Assembly: GCA_949292905.1 (NCBI GenBank)
Contig: CASFAV010000003.1
Span: 158,050-222,049 of the forward strand
Length of the DNA stretch: 64,000 bases
Reading direction: 5' to 3'
Source: an uncultured Eubacteriales bacterium
Lineage (GTDB): Bacteria > Bacillota > Clostridia > Christensenellales > DTU072
Notes under the pieces: generated by a model
Told to the model about the DNA's origin: nothing
Database searches by the model: none
The model's input: only the letters and a program-made list of their open reading frames with translations
In this document: positions 28,050-37,041 of the stretch, piece after piece
How positions within the stretch are numbered: the stretch's first letter is position 1
Layout: every line of letters begins with the position of its first letter
Translations under genes and position numbers: made by a program

Positions 28050-29801
28050 ATGAAAAAGAGAGTTACCGCGATATCGGCATTGATAATTGTCGTCGCTCTT
28101 GCGGCGGCGCTCGTCGCCTGCGTGGACGACAAGGATACCAACGTAGGTCCCTTCACTTACGACATAGGTTCGGCGGAGGACTTCGAGGGACTGCGCTCCA
28201 AGCTCGGCGCTGATTACGATCAGGGCGTATATAATCTTAACGCGGATCTCGATCTCACCGGCTCGGAATGGACCCCGATAGGCGATTCGGTAACGAATGC
28301 TTTTACCGGCAAACTGAACGGCAACGGACACACGATCAGATATTCGATAACGAGAGAAACTCCCGAGCATACCGACGTCAACGCGGTAGCGGAAGAGGTA
28401 TTTACGGGTCTTTTCGGAGCGATTTCGGGAGCCGAGATCAGTAATTTGAATATCGTAGTCGACATAGACGTGCCTATCGAAGGAGAGACCGTTTACGTCG
28501 GCGGCGTAGCGGGATACTCTTACGGCGACGTTAAATTCGTTAACGTCAACGTGACCGGCGGGATACGCGCGGACATTGCCGACATACGAGTTACGACCGT
28601 GGGCGAAGACGGCGGCAGCAATACGGAAACGTACGGTATGTACATGACCGCTCACGTCGGCGGCGTTACGGGATACGCGATAGGCAACGTGTTACTCGAG
28701 AACGTGGCTTCCGCGGTCGATCTCGACGTGGGCAAAATGGACGGCTATGCGGTCAGCAACGACTATTGCCGCGTCAACGAAGTTACCGCGGGCGGCATAG
28801 CCGGCACCTTGAGAACGGTCGATCTTTCTTCGGGCGTTTCTAATAAAACTTCGATCAAGGTCAATTCTCTCAAGTATTCCGGCGACATCAGCGTCTACGG
28901 CGCGACAGTCAACGCGGGCGGACTTATCGGACTCGGTTACCGCATTTCCGGAGAGGATCTCCGCGCGGAAATATCGGATTACGACGCGATGTTCGTAAAC
29001 GGCGTCAACCGTCTTAACGCCGGCGTAGTCGCGGGTATGCTCGACAGAGCCGATATCTCTCGTATCGTGGCGAGCGCTCCTTTGCTCGAGATCCGCATAG
29101 CGAACGGCAGGGGGGATCAAAGCTCCTACAACGTGGGCGGCACGATAGGCTATCTTTCCAATTACAGCAAAATAGACAAGGTGCTCAGCGACGTCGACGT
29201 CATCGATATGGGCAGGTCTATCAATAATTATACCGGCGGTATCGTCGGCATGCTGCATTTCTCCGATATCGTCGACGCGGCGGCTTCGGGCGAGATCAAA
29301 TACGAAGGCGTGGAGTTGGCTTCGACGCGGATACCTATCTCGTTTTCATCCGACGGGCGGCAGAACAGAGAAAATTATTATTACATTTACTCCGGCGGAG
29401 TGCTCGGCAAGCTTTACGGCGGCAGCAGACTCGACAACGTCGCCACCGAATTCAAAGCTTATCAGGGCATAGCCGGCGAAGCGATGAACGGCGCCGAGAT
29501 CGTCGTCATCAAAGAGAACGACGGCGAGACCGTCGAAGCGTGGCTTGCGGCCTCCGGCTACGAGAGAGGGATGTACGTCGTGGAGAAGTCGGGCGCGAAA
29601 GATCCCGAGAGCGGCGAGCAGAAATACAAGCTTACTCATAAATTCAACGTAAGCGATAACGTATGGTTCGCCTACGACCGCGCTCGATCGGATACCGAAA
29701 AGGTGAACGTATCCGGAGTGGATTACGTCAACGGGATAGGCGTAAGGGACGATACGCATTACGCCGAGCTGCGCGCAGAGATAGAGCTGGAGATAGGCTG
29801 A
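28050..29801 (+). CDS. Surface lipoprotein with GLUG-like repeats
   Basis: Start at 28050 follows AAAGGA (28035-28040); an earlier in-frame start at 27993 would overlap the hydrolase. The first ~22 residues are a lipoprotein signal ending in a lipobox LVAC, so the mature protein should begin at an acylated Cys. The body has at least eight copies of a degenerate unit built on G-G-h-h-G, such as VGGVAGYSYGDVKFVNVNV, VGGVTGYAIGNVLLENV and TGGIVGMLHFSDIVDAA, resembling GLUG repeats of surface adhesins and predicting a right-handed beta-helix. Total 583 residues. The C-terminal ~130 residues lack the repeat. Ligand unknown. Confidence 0.7.
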   Translation: MKKRVTAISALIIVVALAAALVACVDDKDTNVGPFTYDIGSAEDFEGLRSKLGADYDQGVYNLNADLDLTGSEWTPIGDSVTNAFTGKLNGNGHTIRYSITRETPEHTDVNAVAEEVFTGLFGAISGAEISNLNIVVDIDVPIEGETVYVGGVAGYSYGDVKFVNVNVTGGIRADIADIRVTTVGEDGGSNTETYGMYMTAHVGGVTGYAIGNVLLENVASAVDLDVGKMDGYAVSNDYCRVNEVTAGGIAGTLRTVDLSSGVSNKTSIKVNSLKYSGDISVYGATVNAGGLIGLGYRISGEDLRAEISDYDAMFVNGVNRLNAGVVAGMLDRADISRIVASAPLLEIRIANGRGDQSSYNVGGTIGYLSNYSKIDKVLSDVDVIDMGRSINNYTGGIVGMLHFSDIVDAAASGEIKYEGVELASTRIPISFSSDGRQNRENYYYIYSGGVLGKLYGGSRLDNVATEFKAYQGIAGEAMNGAEIVVIKENDGETVEAWLAASGYERGMYVVEKSGAKDPESGEQKYKLTHKFNVSDNVWFAYDRARSDTEKVNVSGVDYVNGIGVRDDTHYAELRAEIELEIG

Positions 29802-29880
29802 CCACGGCAGTCCGCGTCCGGGGTCGGTCCCCGAAGAGACGATACAAATAATCAACCTTATAAAGAGGAAAACATAAATT

Positions 29881-31812
29881 ATGATCATCACATTAGCTGA
29901 AGGCAAAAAAGAATTCCCCGCGGGTTCCACTCCCGCAGATATCGCCCGATCGATTTCCGACGGGCTTTTCCGCTCCTCGTACGTGGCGAAAGTGAACGGC
30001 GAAGTAGTGGGTATGTACACGCCTATAAACGAGGACGCCGCCGTCGAATTCCTGGGCTTCGACACCGAGGAAGGCAGGAAGGCGTACAGACACAGTTGTT
30101 CTCACGTGCTTGCGCAGGCGGTCAAAAGGATATATCCCACCGCTCGCGTGGCGATAGGACCCGCGATAGCCAACGGATATTATTACGATTTCGATTTCAA
30201 GACGCCCATCAACATGGAGTCGCTCAAAGAGATCGAAGCGGAAATGAAGAAGATAATCAAAGAAAATCTGCCTATAGTACGCGAAGAAGTGAGCCGCGAC
30301 AAAGCGCTCGCGTACTTCACCGAACAGGGCGAGCCCTATAAAGCGGAGCTTATTACAGATCTTCCCGAAGACGCGAAGATAACGATGTACCGTCAGGGCG
30401 ATTTCGTCGATCTCTGCGCGGGACCGCATATCCCCAATACCGGCTACATCAAGGCGTTCAAACTTACTTCGATAGCGGGCGCGTACTGGCGCGGCGACGA
30501 ACACAACAAAGTGCTTACCCGTATATACGGCACCGCTTTCAATTCCAAAGCCGCGCTCGAGGAATACCTCGCCGCGGTGGAGGAAGCCAAGTCCCGCGAC
30601 CACAACAAGATAGGCAGGGAAATGGGGATATTCATGACAGACGAAAACATCGGCCAGGGACTTCCGCTCCTCATGCCGAAGGGCGCGAAACTTTTCCAGA
30701 TACTTTCCCGTTTCGTCGAGGACGAAGAGGAACGCCGCGGATACGTGCGCACCAAGACCCCTTATATGGCGAAAAGCGCGCTCTACAAGATAAGCGGACA
30801 CTGGGATCATTACCGTGACGGAATGTTCGTCATCGATAACGAAAACGAGAACGAAGTCATGGCGTTGAGACCGATGACCTGTCCTTTCCAATATACCATA
30901 TATAATAACGGGCTCAAGTCGTACAGGGATCTTCCGATACGCTACGGCGAGACTTCCACGCTTTTCCGTAACGAGGATTCGGGCGAAATGCACGGGCTCA
31001 TCAGGGTAAGGCAGTTCACTATAAGCGAAGGTCACATAATCTGCACCCCTTCGCAACTTGAGGGAGAATTCAAAGCGGCGCTCGATCTCGCGCGTTACAT
31101 GCTCAAATGCGTTGGTATAGAGGAAGACGTTTCTTACCGTTTCTCGAAGTGGGATCCCAAGGACGTCGACAAGTACATCAACGATCCCGAAAAGTGGGAT
31201 AAAGCGGAAGCGGAAATGCAGAAGATACTCGATCATCTCGGCATCAAATATTCCGTGGGTATCGGCGAAGCGGCGTTCTACGGTCCCAAGCTCGACATTC
31301 AGATCAAGAACGTTTACGGCAAGGAGGACACTCTCATCACCTTGCAGGTCGATATGTTCCTCGCCGAGAATTTCGATATGACCTACGTGGACGAGAACGG
31401 CGACAAAGTAAGACCGTATATAATTCACCGCACTTCGATAGGCTGCTACGAGCGCACTATGGCGCTCGCGATAGAGAAGTTCAAAGGCGCGTTCCCCGTA
31501 TGGATGGCTCCCGAACAGGTGCGTGTTCTGAGCCTTACCGACAGGACTGCGGAGGACGCAAAAGCGCTCGCCGAAAAGATGCGTTACGACGGGCTGAGGG
31601 CGCAAGCGGACGTGCGCAACGAGAAGATAGGATATAAAATCCGCGAAGCGCAGATGGACAAGATCCCGTATATGATAATCCTCGGCGACAAGGAGAAAGA
31701 GTCGGGAGTGCTCGCCGTGCGCTCGAGAAAGTCCGGAGATCTCGGCACCATGAGCTACGAAGATTTCACCGCCAAGGTGCTCAAAGAGGACAAAGACAAG
31801 GTCATCGACTGA
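29881..31812 (+). CDS. thrS: Threonyl-tRNA synthetase
   Basis: Class II synthetase charging tRNA-Thr. It has an N-terminal TGS domain (about 1-62), an editing domain with HSCSHVLAQA, the catalytic core with motif 2 (RNEDSGEMHGLIRVRQF) and motif 3 (HRTSIGCYERTMA), and a C-terminal anticodon-binding domain. The zinc ligand Cys lies in RPMTCPFQ. At 643 residues it is normal. AGAGGAAAA precedes the start. The 79-base upstream gap is too short for a T-box riboswitch and shows only a small CGGGG/CCCCG hairpin (29819-29833). thrS-infC-rpmI-rplT is a conserved order. Confidence 0.95.
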   Translation: MIITLAEGKKEFPAGSTPADIARSISDGLFRSSYVAKVNGEVVGMYTPINEDAAVEFLGFDTEEGRKAYRHSCSHVLAQAVKRIYPTARVAIGPAIANGYYYDFDFKTPINMESLKEIEAEMKKIIKENLPIVREEVSRDKALAYFTEQGEPYKAELITDLPEDAKITMYRQGDFVDLCAGPHIPNTGYIKAFKLTSIAGAYWRGDEHNKVLTRIYGTAFNSKAALEEYLAAVEEAKSRDHNKIGREMGIFMTDENIGQGLPLLMPKGAKLFQILSRFVEDEEERRGYVRTKTPYMAKSALYKISGHWDHYRDGMFVIDNENENEVMALRPMTCPFQYTIYNNGLKSYRDLPIRYGETSTLFRNEDSGEMHGLIRVRQFTISEGHIICTPSQLEGEFKAALDLARYMLKCVGIEEDVSYRFSKWDPKDVDKYINDPEKWDKAEAEMQKILDHLGIKYSVGIGEAAFYGPKLDIQIKNVYGKEDTLITLQVDMFLAENFDMTYVDENGDKVRPYIIHRTSIGCYERTMALAIEKFKGAFPVWMAPEQVRVLSLTDRTAEDAKALAEKMRYDGLRAQADVRNEKIGYKIREAQMDKIPYMIILGDKEKESGVLAVRSRKSGDLGTMSYEDFTAKVLKEDKDKVID

Positions 31813-31872
31813 CTTAAAGACGAATAATGCGCCGCGCCATAGAATATTCCTAATAAAACAGGGTAAAAATAT

Positions 31873-31901
31873 TTGACAACGCGGCGCGATTATATTAGAA
31901 T
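31873..31901 (+). promoter_or_regulatory. Strong sigma-A promoter of infC-rpmI-rplT
   Basis: Perfect TTGACA (31873-31878), 17-bp spacer, TAGAAT (31896-31901). Transcription should start near 31908, giving a leader of about 190 bases before infC. Confidence 0.85.
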
Positions 31902-31907
31902 ATCCGA

Positions 31908-32096
31908 GTAAAGAAGAAGCGATTCTCACCGTAAGCCTCAGGCAAAACGGTTAAACCGAGTTTATGATCCGTATGCCTGCTTATGTACGGTGTGCGGCTT
32001 GTGGTGAGATGTGTTTCTTAGGAAGCACATTCTTTTTTACCTCTGATCACGCAAAAACTGCCGCCCCTTGAGGCGTAAAATAAGGAGGACACTTTT
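31908..32096 (+). ncRNA. L20-type leader with conditional terminator upstream of infC
   Basis: The leader opens with a long-range stem (TCTCACC 31924-31930 with GGTGAGA 32003-32009) enclosing smaller hairpins such as CGGTT-AACCG near 31949. Directly after comes an intrinsic terminator. In Bacillota the infC-rpmI-rplT operon is controlled by an L20-binding leader that mimics 23S rRNA and promotes termination when L20 is in excess. Position and architecture fit; the L20-binding site itself was not verified. The exact start is inferred from the promoter. Confidence 0.6.
32009..32038 (+). terminator. Attenuator in the infC leader
   Basis: A 9-bp stem (32009-32017 with 32022-32030, one G-U pair) with a TTAG loop is followed by TCTTTTTT. 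It sits about 60 bases before the infC start and shares its first base with the leader's closing stem, so the two could influence each other. Confidence 0.75.
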
Positions 32097-32612
32097 ATTT
32101 TCAGAGAATTACTCACCAATTCGAGCATCCGGGTTCCGGAAGTAAGATTGATCGACGCAGACGGTTCCATGGTCGGTATCGTGCCCACCCAGCAAGCTCA
32201 GCGTATGGCTGACGAGAGAAACCTCGATCTCGTGCTCTTCTCGCCCAACGCCGTTCCGCCGGTATGCAAGATACTCAATTACAGCAAGTACCGTTTCGAT
32301 CAGATCAAGAAGGACAAAGAGGACAAGAAAAAGAGCAACGTTCTCAAGATCAAAGAGGTACAGCTTTCTCAGACGATCGACGTCGGCGACATCAAGATCA
32401 AAGCGAAACGCACCGTCGAATTTATCGGAGAGGGTTGCAAAGTTAAAGTCGTGATAAGAATGAAAGGGCGCCAGAACGCGCATCCCGAAATTTCGATGGG
32501 CGTGATGGCACGCTTCTTCGAGATGGTGTCGGAAGTGGCGGTCAAGGAGAAAGAGCCCGTTCTCGAGGGCAAAAGCATCACTATGGTGCTCGCCCCCATA
32601 AGCAAAAAATAA
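32097..32612 (+). CDS. infC: Translation initiation factor IF-3, ATT start codon
   Basis: IF-3 keeps ribosomal subunits apart and checks initiator tRNA/start codon pairing. No ATG, GTG or TTG opens the conserved N-terminus. Reading back in frame from LIDADG gives FRELLTNSSIRVPEVR preceded by ATT at 32097, with AAGGAGG (32082-32088) eight bases upstream. That yields 171 residues, the family norm; starting at the TTG at 32148 would lose 17 conserved residues. AUU starts are known for infC in E. coli and bacilli and allow autoregulation, since IF-3 itself discriminates against them. The C-terminal domain (about 85-171) includes VRMKGRQ-like VIRMKGRQNAHPEI. Confidence 0.92.
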   Translation: MFRELLTNSSIRVPEVRLIDADGSMVGIVPTQQAQRMADERNLDLVLFSPNAVPPVCKILNYSKYRFDQIKKDKEDKKKSNVLKIKEVQLSQTIDVGDIKIKAKRTVEFIGEGCKVKVVIRMKGRQNAHPEISMGVMARFFEMVSEVAVKEKEPVLEGKSITMVLAPISKK

Positions 32613-32633
32613 TTACTCACAAGGAGAGGAACT

Positions 32634-32834
32634 ATGCCTAAACAGAAAACTCATAGTGCAAGTAAGAAACGCTTCAGATTCACCGCGAGCGGACTTCTGA
32701 AGAGGAACAAACAGAACAAGAACCACATTCTCAACAAGAAGACCCGCAAGAGAAAGAGAAATCTCCGCCAAGGCGCCTACATCCACGAAACGCAGGCAAA
32801 AACCATCGGCAATATGATTTACGGTCAAAAGTAG
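32634..32834 (+). CDS. rpmI: 50S ribosomal protein L35
   Basis: A 66-residue, Lys/Arg-rich protein beginning MPKQKTHSASKKRFRFTASG and containing [15 protein letters not shown], both diagnostic of L35. AGGAGAGGA precedes the start. It lies 21 bases after infC and 12 before rplT in the universal order. Confidence 0.96.
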   Translation: MPKQKTHSASKKRFRFTASGLLKRNKQNKNHILNKKTRKRKRNLRQGAYIHETQAKTIGNMIYGQK

Positions 32835-32846
32835 GAGGTAGAGGTC

Positions 32847-33203
32847 ATGAGGATCAAGAGAGCAGTAAACGCACAGAAAAAGAAGAGAAAGATAATGAGG
32901 CAGGCGAAGGGTTACTTCGGCGCCAAGAGCAAGCTTTACAGAGTCGCCCGTCAGGCGGTCATGAAGTCCGGTCAGTACGCTTACGTAGGAAGACGTCTCA
33001 AGAAAAGAGATTTCCGCAGACTGTGGATAGCGCGTATCAACGCCGCGGCGAGAATGAACGACCTTTCCTACTCCAGACTCATGCACGGCTTGAAAGTCGC
33101 GGGTATCGATCTGAACCGTAAGGTCCTTGCGGATCTCGCCGTGAACGACAGCGCCGCTTTCACCGCGCTTTGCGAGAAAGCCAAAGCAGCCGTCCGCGCT
33201 TAA
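32847..33203 (+). CDS. rplT: 50S ribosomal protein L20
   Basis: A 118-residue protein with the L20 features: basic N-terminal tail ([28 protein letters not shown]), [24 protein letters not shown] and [26 protein letters not shown]20 binds 23S rRNA early in 50S assembly and represses its own operon in Firmicutes through the upstream leader. AGGAGGT precedes the start. Confidence 0.96.
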   Translation: MRIKRAVNAQKKKRKIMRQAKGYFGAKSKLYRVARQAVMKSGQYAYVGRRLKKRDFRRLWIARINAAARMNDLSYSRLMHGLKVAGIDLNRKVLADLAVNDSAAFTALCEKAKAAVRA

Positions 33204-33208
33204 CGCTT

Positions 33209-33237
33209 AAGCCTTCAACTCCGTTGAAGGCTTTTAT
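33209..33237 (+). terminator. Terminator-like hairpin overlapping the next gene's ribosome binding site
   Basis: A perfect 10-bp stem (AAGCCTTCAA 33209-33218, TTGAAGGCTT 33224-33233) is followed by TTAT. The 3' arm contains GAAGG, the only Shine-Dalgarno for the ATG at 33236, so the element can both stop transcription after rplT and hide that ribosome binding site. Confidence 0.7.
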
Positions 33238-34024
33238 GAATATGTACCCGATAACTTCCCCCGCGAACGGCAAGATCAAACTATTGCGTAGCTTGAGCAA
33301 CAAAAAAGCGTTACTCGAGAATTCGCTGTTCGTCATAGAGGGCGCCAATATCCTTAAAGACGCGCCCAAGGGGTTCATAGAGGAAGTTTTCGTCAGAGAG
33401 TCCGATATCGGTAAGTACGCGGCGCTATGCGAGCGGCTTACCGACAGGGCGTATTCGGTAGCGGACGAAGTATTCGACAGGGTGAGCAACACCGTGACGA
33501 GCGCGGGCATAATAGCTACCGCGCGTATTCCGGAACCGCGTCCCGTCACGGGCAGGTTCGTGGCGGTACTGGACGGTATAAGCGATCCCGGCAATCTCGG
33601 TACGATAATACGTACCGGGACGGCGATGGGGATATACGATTACATCTCCGTAGGTTCCGCTTTCGCTTACGCGCCTAAAGTCGTAAGGGCGACTATGGGC
33701 GGCGTGTATTACGCCAACGTAGTCGATTTTTCTTACGCGGGCGCACGCGATTTTCTTAATAAAGAAAGCTACACCGTCGCGGCGTTGGATATGGGCGGTA
33801 ACAACATTCACGGATACGCTCCCGTAGCCGACAGGCTCGCTCTCGTTATCGGTAGCGAAGCACACGGCGTTTCGGAGGAAATGCGATCCCTTGCGTCCGT
33901 TACGCTCGCGATTCCCATGCGCGGCGGGCACATAGAGAGCCTCAACGCCGCCGTGAGCGCCGCCATAGCGTTCTCCGTACTGACGGAAAAACTCAACTCA
34001 ACAGACAACCGATTCAGGAGGTAA
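33236..34024 (+). CDS. TrmH/SpoU family RNA 2'-O-methyltransferase
   Basis: SPOUT-fold SAM-dependent RNA ribose methyltransferase, target unknown (23S rRNA in relatives such as RlmB or TsnR). A short N-terminal substrate-binding domain (about 1-100) is followed by motif 1 ([17 protein letters not shown]), motif 2 ([15 protein letters not shown]) and motif 3 ([19 protein letters not shown]) that make the trefoil knot. From ATG 33236 the product is 262 residues; a second Met two codons later is an alternative. The initiation region lies on the 3' flank of the hairpin ending rplT. The stop is embedded in AGGAGGTAA, the ribosome binding site of yebC. Confidence 0.88.
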   Translation: MNMYPITSPANGKIKLLRSLSNKKALLENSLFVIEGANILKDAPKGFIEEVFVRESDIGKYAALCERLTDRAYSVADEVFDRVSNTVTSAGIIATARIPEPRPVTGRFVAVLDGISDPGNLGTIIRTGTAMGIYDYISVGSAFAYAPKVVRATMGGVYYANVVDFSYAGARDFLNKESYTVAALDMGGNNIHGYAPVADRLALVIGSEAHGVSEEMRSLASVTLAIPMRGGHIESLNAAVSAAIAFSVLTEKLNSTDNRFRR

Positions 34025-34028
34025 ACAA

Positions 34029-34763
34029 ATGTCCGGTCATTCCAAATGGGCAAACATCAAAATAAAGAAGGGTAAGACCGACGCCGCGAGAGGCTCGATC
34101 TTCACGAAGATAGGCAGAGAGATAGCCGTCGCGGTCAAAGCGGGCGGCGCCGATCCCAACAGCAACTCCAAGCTCCGCGACGTAATAGCGAAAGCGAAGC
34201 AGAACAACATGCCCAACGATACGATAACCCGTTCCATCAAGAAGGCGAGCGGAGAACTCAACTCCGTCAACTACGAAGCCATAACCTACGAAGGTTACGG
34301 CGCGGGCGGCGTTGCGGTCATAGTGGAGACTCTTACAGACAACCGTAACCGCACCGCGGGCGACGTCAGACATTTATTCGACAAGTACGGCGGCGCGCTC
34401 GGACAGAACGGCTGCGTTTCTTTCATGTTCAATAAGAAAGGCGTCATCATAGCGGACAAAGCCATGGACGAAGACGAACTCATGATGATCGCTCTCGACG
34501 CGGGCGCGGAAGACATCGTCGCCGACGACGACGTATTCGAGATATACACTCAGCCGTCCGACCTTTACGCGGTGGCGGACAAGCTGCGCGAGGCGGGCGT
34601 GAACGTCATAAGCGCGGAAGCGGATATGATCCCCGATAACGAAGTCGATCCCGGCGACCATTTGCAGAGCGTGACCAAGCTCATCGACATGCTCGACGAG
34701 CTCGACGACGTTCAGAACGTCTATCACAACGCCATTCTTCCCGTAGAAGAGGAGGAGGACTGA
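34029..34763 (+). CDS. yebC: YebC/TACO1 family translation factor
   Basis: Conserved protein begun by [21 protein letters not shown], the family signature. Once called a transcription regulator, members such as B. subtilis YrbC/YeeI and mitochondrial TACO1 help ribosomes through proline-rich stretches; some also affect transcription. The three-domain 244-residue length is standard, with [11 protein letters not shown] in the middle and the C-terminal DDVQNVYHN. It overlaps its ribosome binding site with the previous stop codon. Not a DNA-binding protein by any visible motif. Confidence 0.92.
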   Translation: MSGHSKWANIKIKKGKTDAARGSIFTKIGREIAVAVKAGGADPNSNSKLRDVIAKAKQNNMPNDTITRSIKKASGELNSVNYEAITYEGYGAGGVAVIVETLTDNRNRTAGDVRHLFDKYGGALGQNGCVSFMFNKKGVIIADKAMDEDELMMIALDAGAEDIVADDDVFEIYTQPSDLYAVADKLREAGVNVISAEADMIPDNEVDPGDHLQSVTKLIDMLDELDDVQNVYHNAILPVEEEED

Positions 34764-34766
34764 GCG

Positions 34767-36014
34767 ATGAGTTTCGTAACGGATATTTGCGAAAAGACCA
34801 AACTTGCCGCCAATAAATTCGCGGGAGCGGATACCGCTACGAAAAACGCCGCGTTGCTCAGGGCGAAAGAACTTTTGCTCGAGAAAGAGGACGACATACT
34901 CGCGGCTAACGCGCTGGACATCAAAAAGGCGGAAGAGGGTGGCAGAAACGCCGCTTTCATCGACAGATTGAGGCTTACGCCCGCCCGTATCCGTCAGATG
35001 TGCGACGGCATAGACGCGATAGTAGCGTTACCCGATCCCGTGGGCGAAGTCACCGAGCATTACACACTTCCCAACGGACTCGACGTCAAGAAAGTGCGCG
35101 CGCCTTTGGGCGTGATAGGGATAATTTTCGAAGCGCGTCCCAACGTGGCGCTCGACGCGGGCGCATTGTGCGTGAAAAGCGGCAACGGCGTCATACTCCG
35201 CGGCAGTCGCGACAGCGTGAAGAGCGTGGCGGCGATAACCGCGTGCATGAAGCGCGCGCTCGAAGAAAAGGGCATAGATCCCTGCGTGGTGGGGCTTATC
35301 GAAAGCATGGACAGAGAAGCCACCGCCGAGATGCTCCGTCAGGACAAATACATAGACGTGGTGATACCGCGCGGCGGCGAAGCGCTCAAGAAGGTGGTGC
35401 TCGACAACGCCGCGATGCCCGTGATAGCTTCTGCGGGCGGCAACTGCCACACCTACGTTGCGCCGAGCGCCGATTTCGATATGGCGATGACGGTCATACT
35501 GAACGCTAAGACCAACCGTCCTTCCACCTGCAACGCGCTCGAAACGATACTCGCGGACAGGAAGATAGCGCGCGACTTTTTGCCGGGCATGCTTTCGCTT
35601 CTCCGAAACAACGGCGTGGAGATACGCGGCACGCGTGAAGTAAAAGAGATCTATCCCGACTGCGTCGAAGTGGGCGAGGAGGAATTCACCCGCGAATACG
35701 ACAACATGATCATCAAAGTCGCGATAGTGGACGGACTTACCGAAGCTATCGATCACATCAACAAATACGGTACCAATCACAGCGACGCCATAATCACCGA
35801 GGACAAAGAGGAAGCCGCGAGATTCGCGCGCGAAGTGGATTCGAGCGCGGTCTACGTCAACGCTTCCACCCGTTTCACCGACGGCTTCGAACTCGGACTC
35901 GGCGCCGAGATGGGTATCAGCACACAGAAACTGCACGTTCGCGGACCGGTAGGGCTCAAGGAGCTTACGAGCGTTAAATACGTTGTGACCGGCAACGGGC
36001 AGGTACGCAAATAG
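34767..36014 (+). CDS. proA: Gamma-glutamyl phosphate reductase
   Basis: Second step of proline synthesis: NADPH-dependent reduction of glutamyl-5-phosphate to the semialdehyde. Aldehyde dehydrogenase fold; the nucleophile is Cys255 in NRPSTCNALETIL. Other family segments are APLGVIGIIFEARPNV (cofactor) and FTDGFELGLGAEMGIS near the end. Length 415 is typical. proB is not beside it, unlike many genomes, so glutamate kinase must be encoded elsewhere. It begins three bases after yebC with GAGGAGGAGGA as ribosome binding site. Confidence 0.94.
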   Translation: MSFVTDICEKTKLAANKFAGADTATKNAALLRAKELLLEKEDDILAANALDIKKAEEGGRNAAFIDRLRLTPARIRQMCDGIDAIVALPDPVGEVTEHYTLPNGLDVKKVRAPLGVIGIIFEARPNVALDAGALCVKSGNGVILRGSRDSVKSVAAITACMKRALEEKGIDPCVVGLIESMDREATAEMLRQDKYIDVVIPRGGEALKKVVLDNAAMPVIASAGGNCHTYVAPSADFDMAMTVILNAKTNRPSTCNALETILADRKIARDFLPGMLSLLRNNGVEIRGTREVKEIYPDCVEVGEEEFTREYDNMIIKVAIVDGLTEAIDHINKYGTNHSDAIITEDKEEAARFAREVDSSAVYVNASTRFTDGFELGLGAEMGISTQKLHVRGPVGLKELTSVKYVVTGNGQVRK

Positions 36015-36026
36015 GAGTTAGACAAA

Positions 36027-36992
36027 ATGAGAAAAATAGCAGTTTTAACGAGCGGCGGAGACGCGCCCGGAATGAACGCGGCGATAAGAGGCGTCGTGCG
36101 TTGCGCCAACAGCCGCGGAATGGACGTTTACGGTATCGAGAGAGGATACGACGGACTTATCAAAGGTAACATTTTCCGTATGGATTCCCGTTCGGTGTCC
36201 GACACGATACAGAAAGGAGGCACCATCCTCAAGACGGCGCGCTGTCCCGAATTCGCTACCGAAGAGGGTATCCGTAAAGGCGGCGACGTGCTCAACGCTT
36301 ACGGCATAGAAGGTCTCATCGTCATAGGCGGCGACGGTTCTTTCAGGGGTATGAAAGATCTTACCGATCTTTGCGGCATACGTTGCATGGGTATTCCCGG
36401 AACCATCGACAACGATCTCGGCTATACCGATTTCACTCTGGGCTTCGACACTGCGGTCAATACCGTGCTCGACGCGCTCAACAAGATCCGCGACACGATG
36501 ACTTCTCACGACCGCGCCTGCATAATCGAAGTTATGGGCAGGCATTGCGGCGACATCGCTCTGTATGCGGGTATCGCGGGCGGCGCCGAAAGCATCATCG
36601 TTCCGGAGCTTCCTTTCAATATCGACGACGTATGCGACAAGATGAGGCGCAACGTCATCAAAGGTAAGGTTTCCGACATCATCGTGCTTGCCGAAGGCGT
36701 TTGCAGCTGCGATGCGCTCAAAGCGCAGATACACGACCGCACGGGCGTTACGATACGCACGGTCAAGCTCGGCTACATACAGCGCGGCGGTACCCCCTCG
36801 ATGGCGGACAGAGTTCTTGCGGCGCGTTGCGCCGACAGAGCGGTGGAATTACTCTTCAACGATTGCAAGGAGTCGAGAGTGATAGGCACCAAGGACAACA
36901 AGATCATCGATATGAATATCGACGAAGCCCTCGCCATCAAAAAAGAATTCAACACGCAGATGATGGAGATAGCCATGCGGCTTTCCTTCTGA
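36027..36992 (+). CDS. pfkA: ATP-dependent 6-phosphofructokinase
   Basis: Commits fructose-6-phosphate to glycolysis. It has the ATP-type signature at exactly the canonical numbering, GGDG with Asp103-Gly104, then PGTIDND (catalytic Asp) and MGRHCGDIA. Gly104 is the residue that distinguishes ATP from PPi enzymes. The 321-residue length matches bacterial PfkA (~320). GAGTTA only weakly resembles a ribosome binding site. It is followed 49 bases on by a PPi-type paralogue. Confidence 0.93.
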   Translation: MRKIAVLTSGGDAPGMNAAIRGVVRCANSRGMDVYGIERGYDGLIKGNIFRMDSRSVSDTIQKGGTILKTARCPEFATEEGIRKGGDVLNAYGIEGLIVIGGDGSFRGMKDLTDLCGIRCMGIPGTIDNDLGYTDFTLGFDTAVNTVLDALNKIRDTMTSHDRACIIEVMGRHCGDIALYAGIAGGAESIIVPELPFNIDDVCDKMRRNVIKGKVSDIIVLAEGVCSCDALKAQIHDRTGVTIRTVKLGYIQRGGTPSMADRVLAARCADRAVELLFNDCKESRVIGTKDNKIIDMNIDEALAIKKEFNTQMMEIAMRLSF

Positions 36993-37041
36993 GCGCGGAA
37001 CTCACCAATTAAAAGAAAACACAATAAAGGAGAAACGATTT

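Noticed and set aside
30096..30341. Arg-rich short frames on the forward strand inside thrS and similar ones elsewhere (for example 21800-22180, 57451-58215)
   Set aside because: Frame-shifted shadows of real genes with low-complexity Arg/Ser/His composition.
32148..32612. infC starting at TTG 32148
   Set aside because: It drops conserved N-terminal residues and lacks a ribosome binding site; ATT 32097 fits both.
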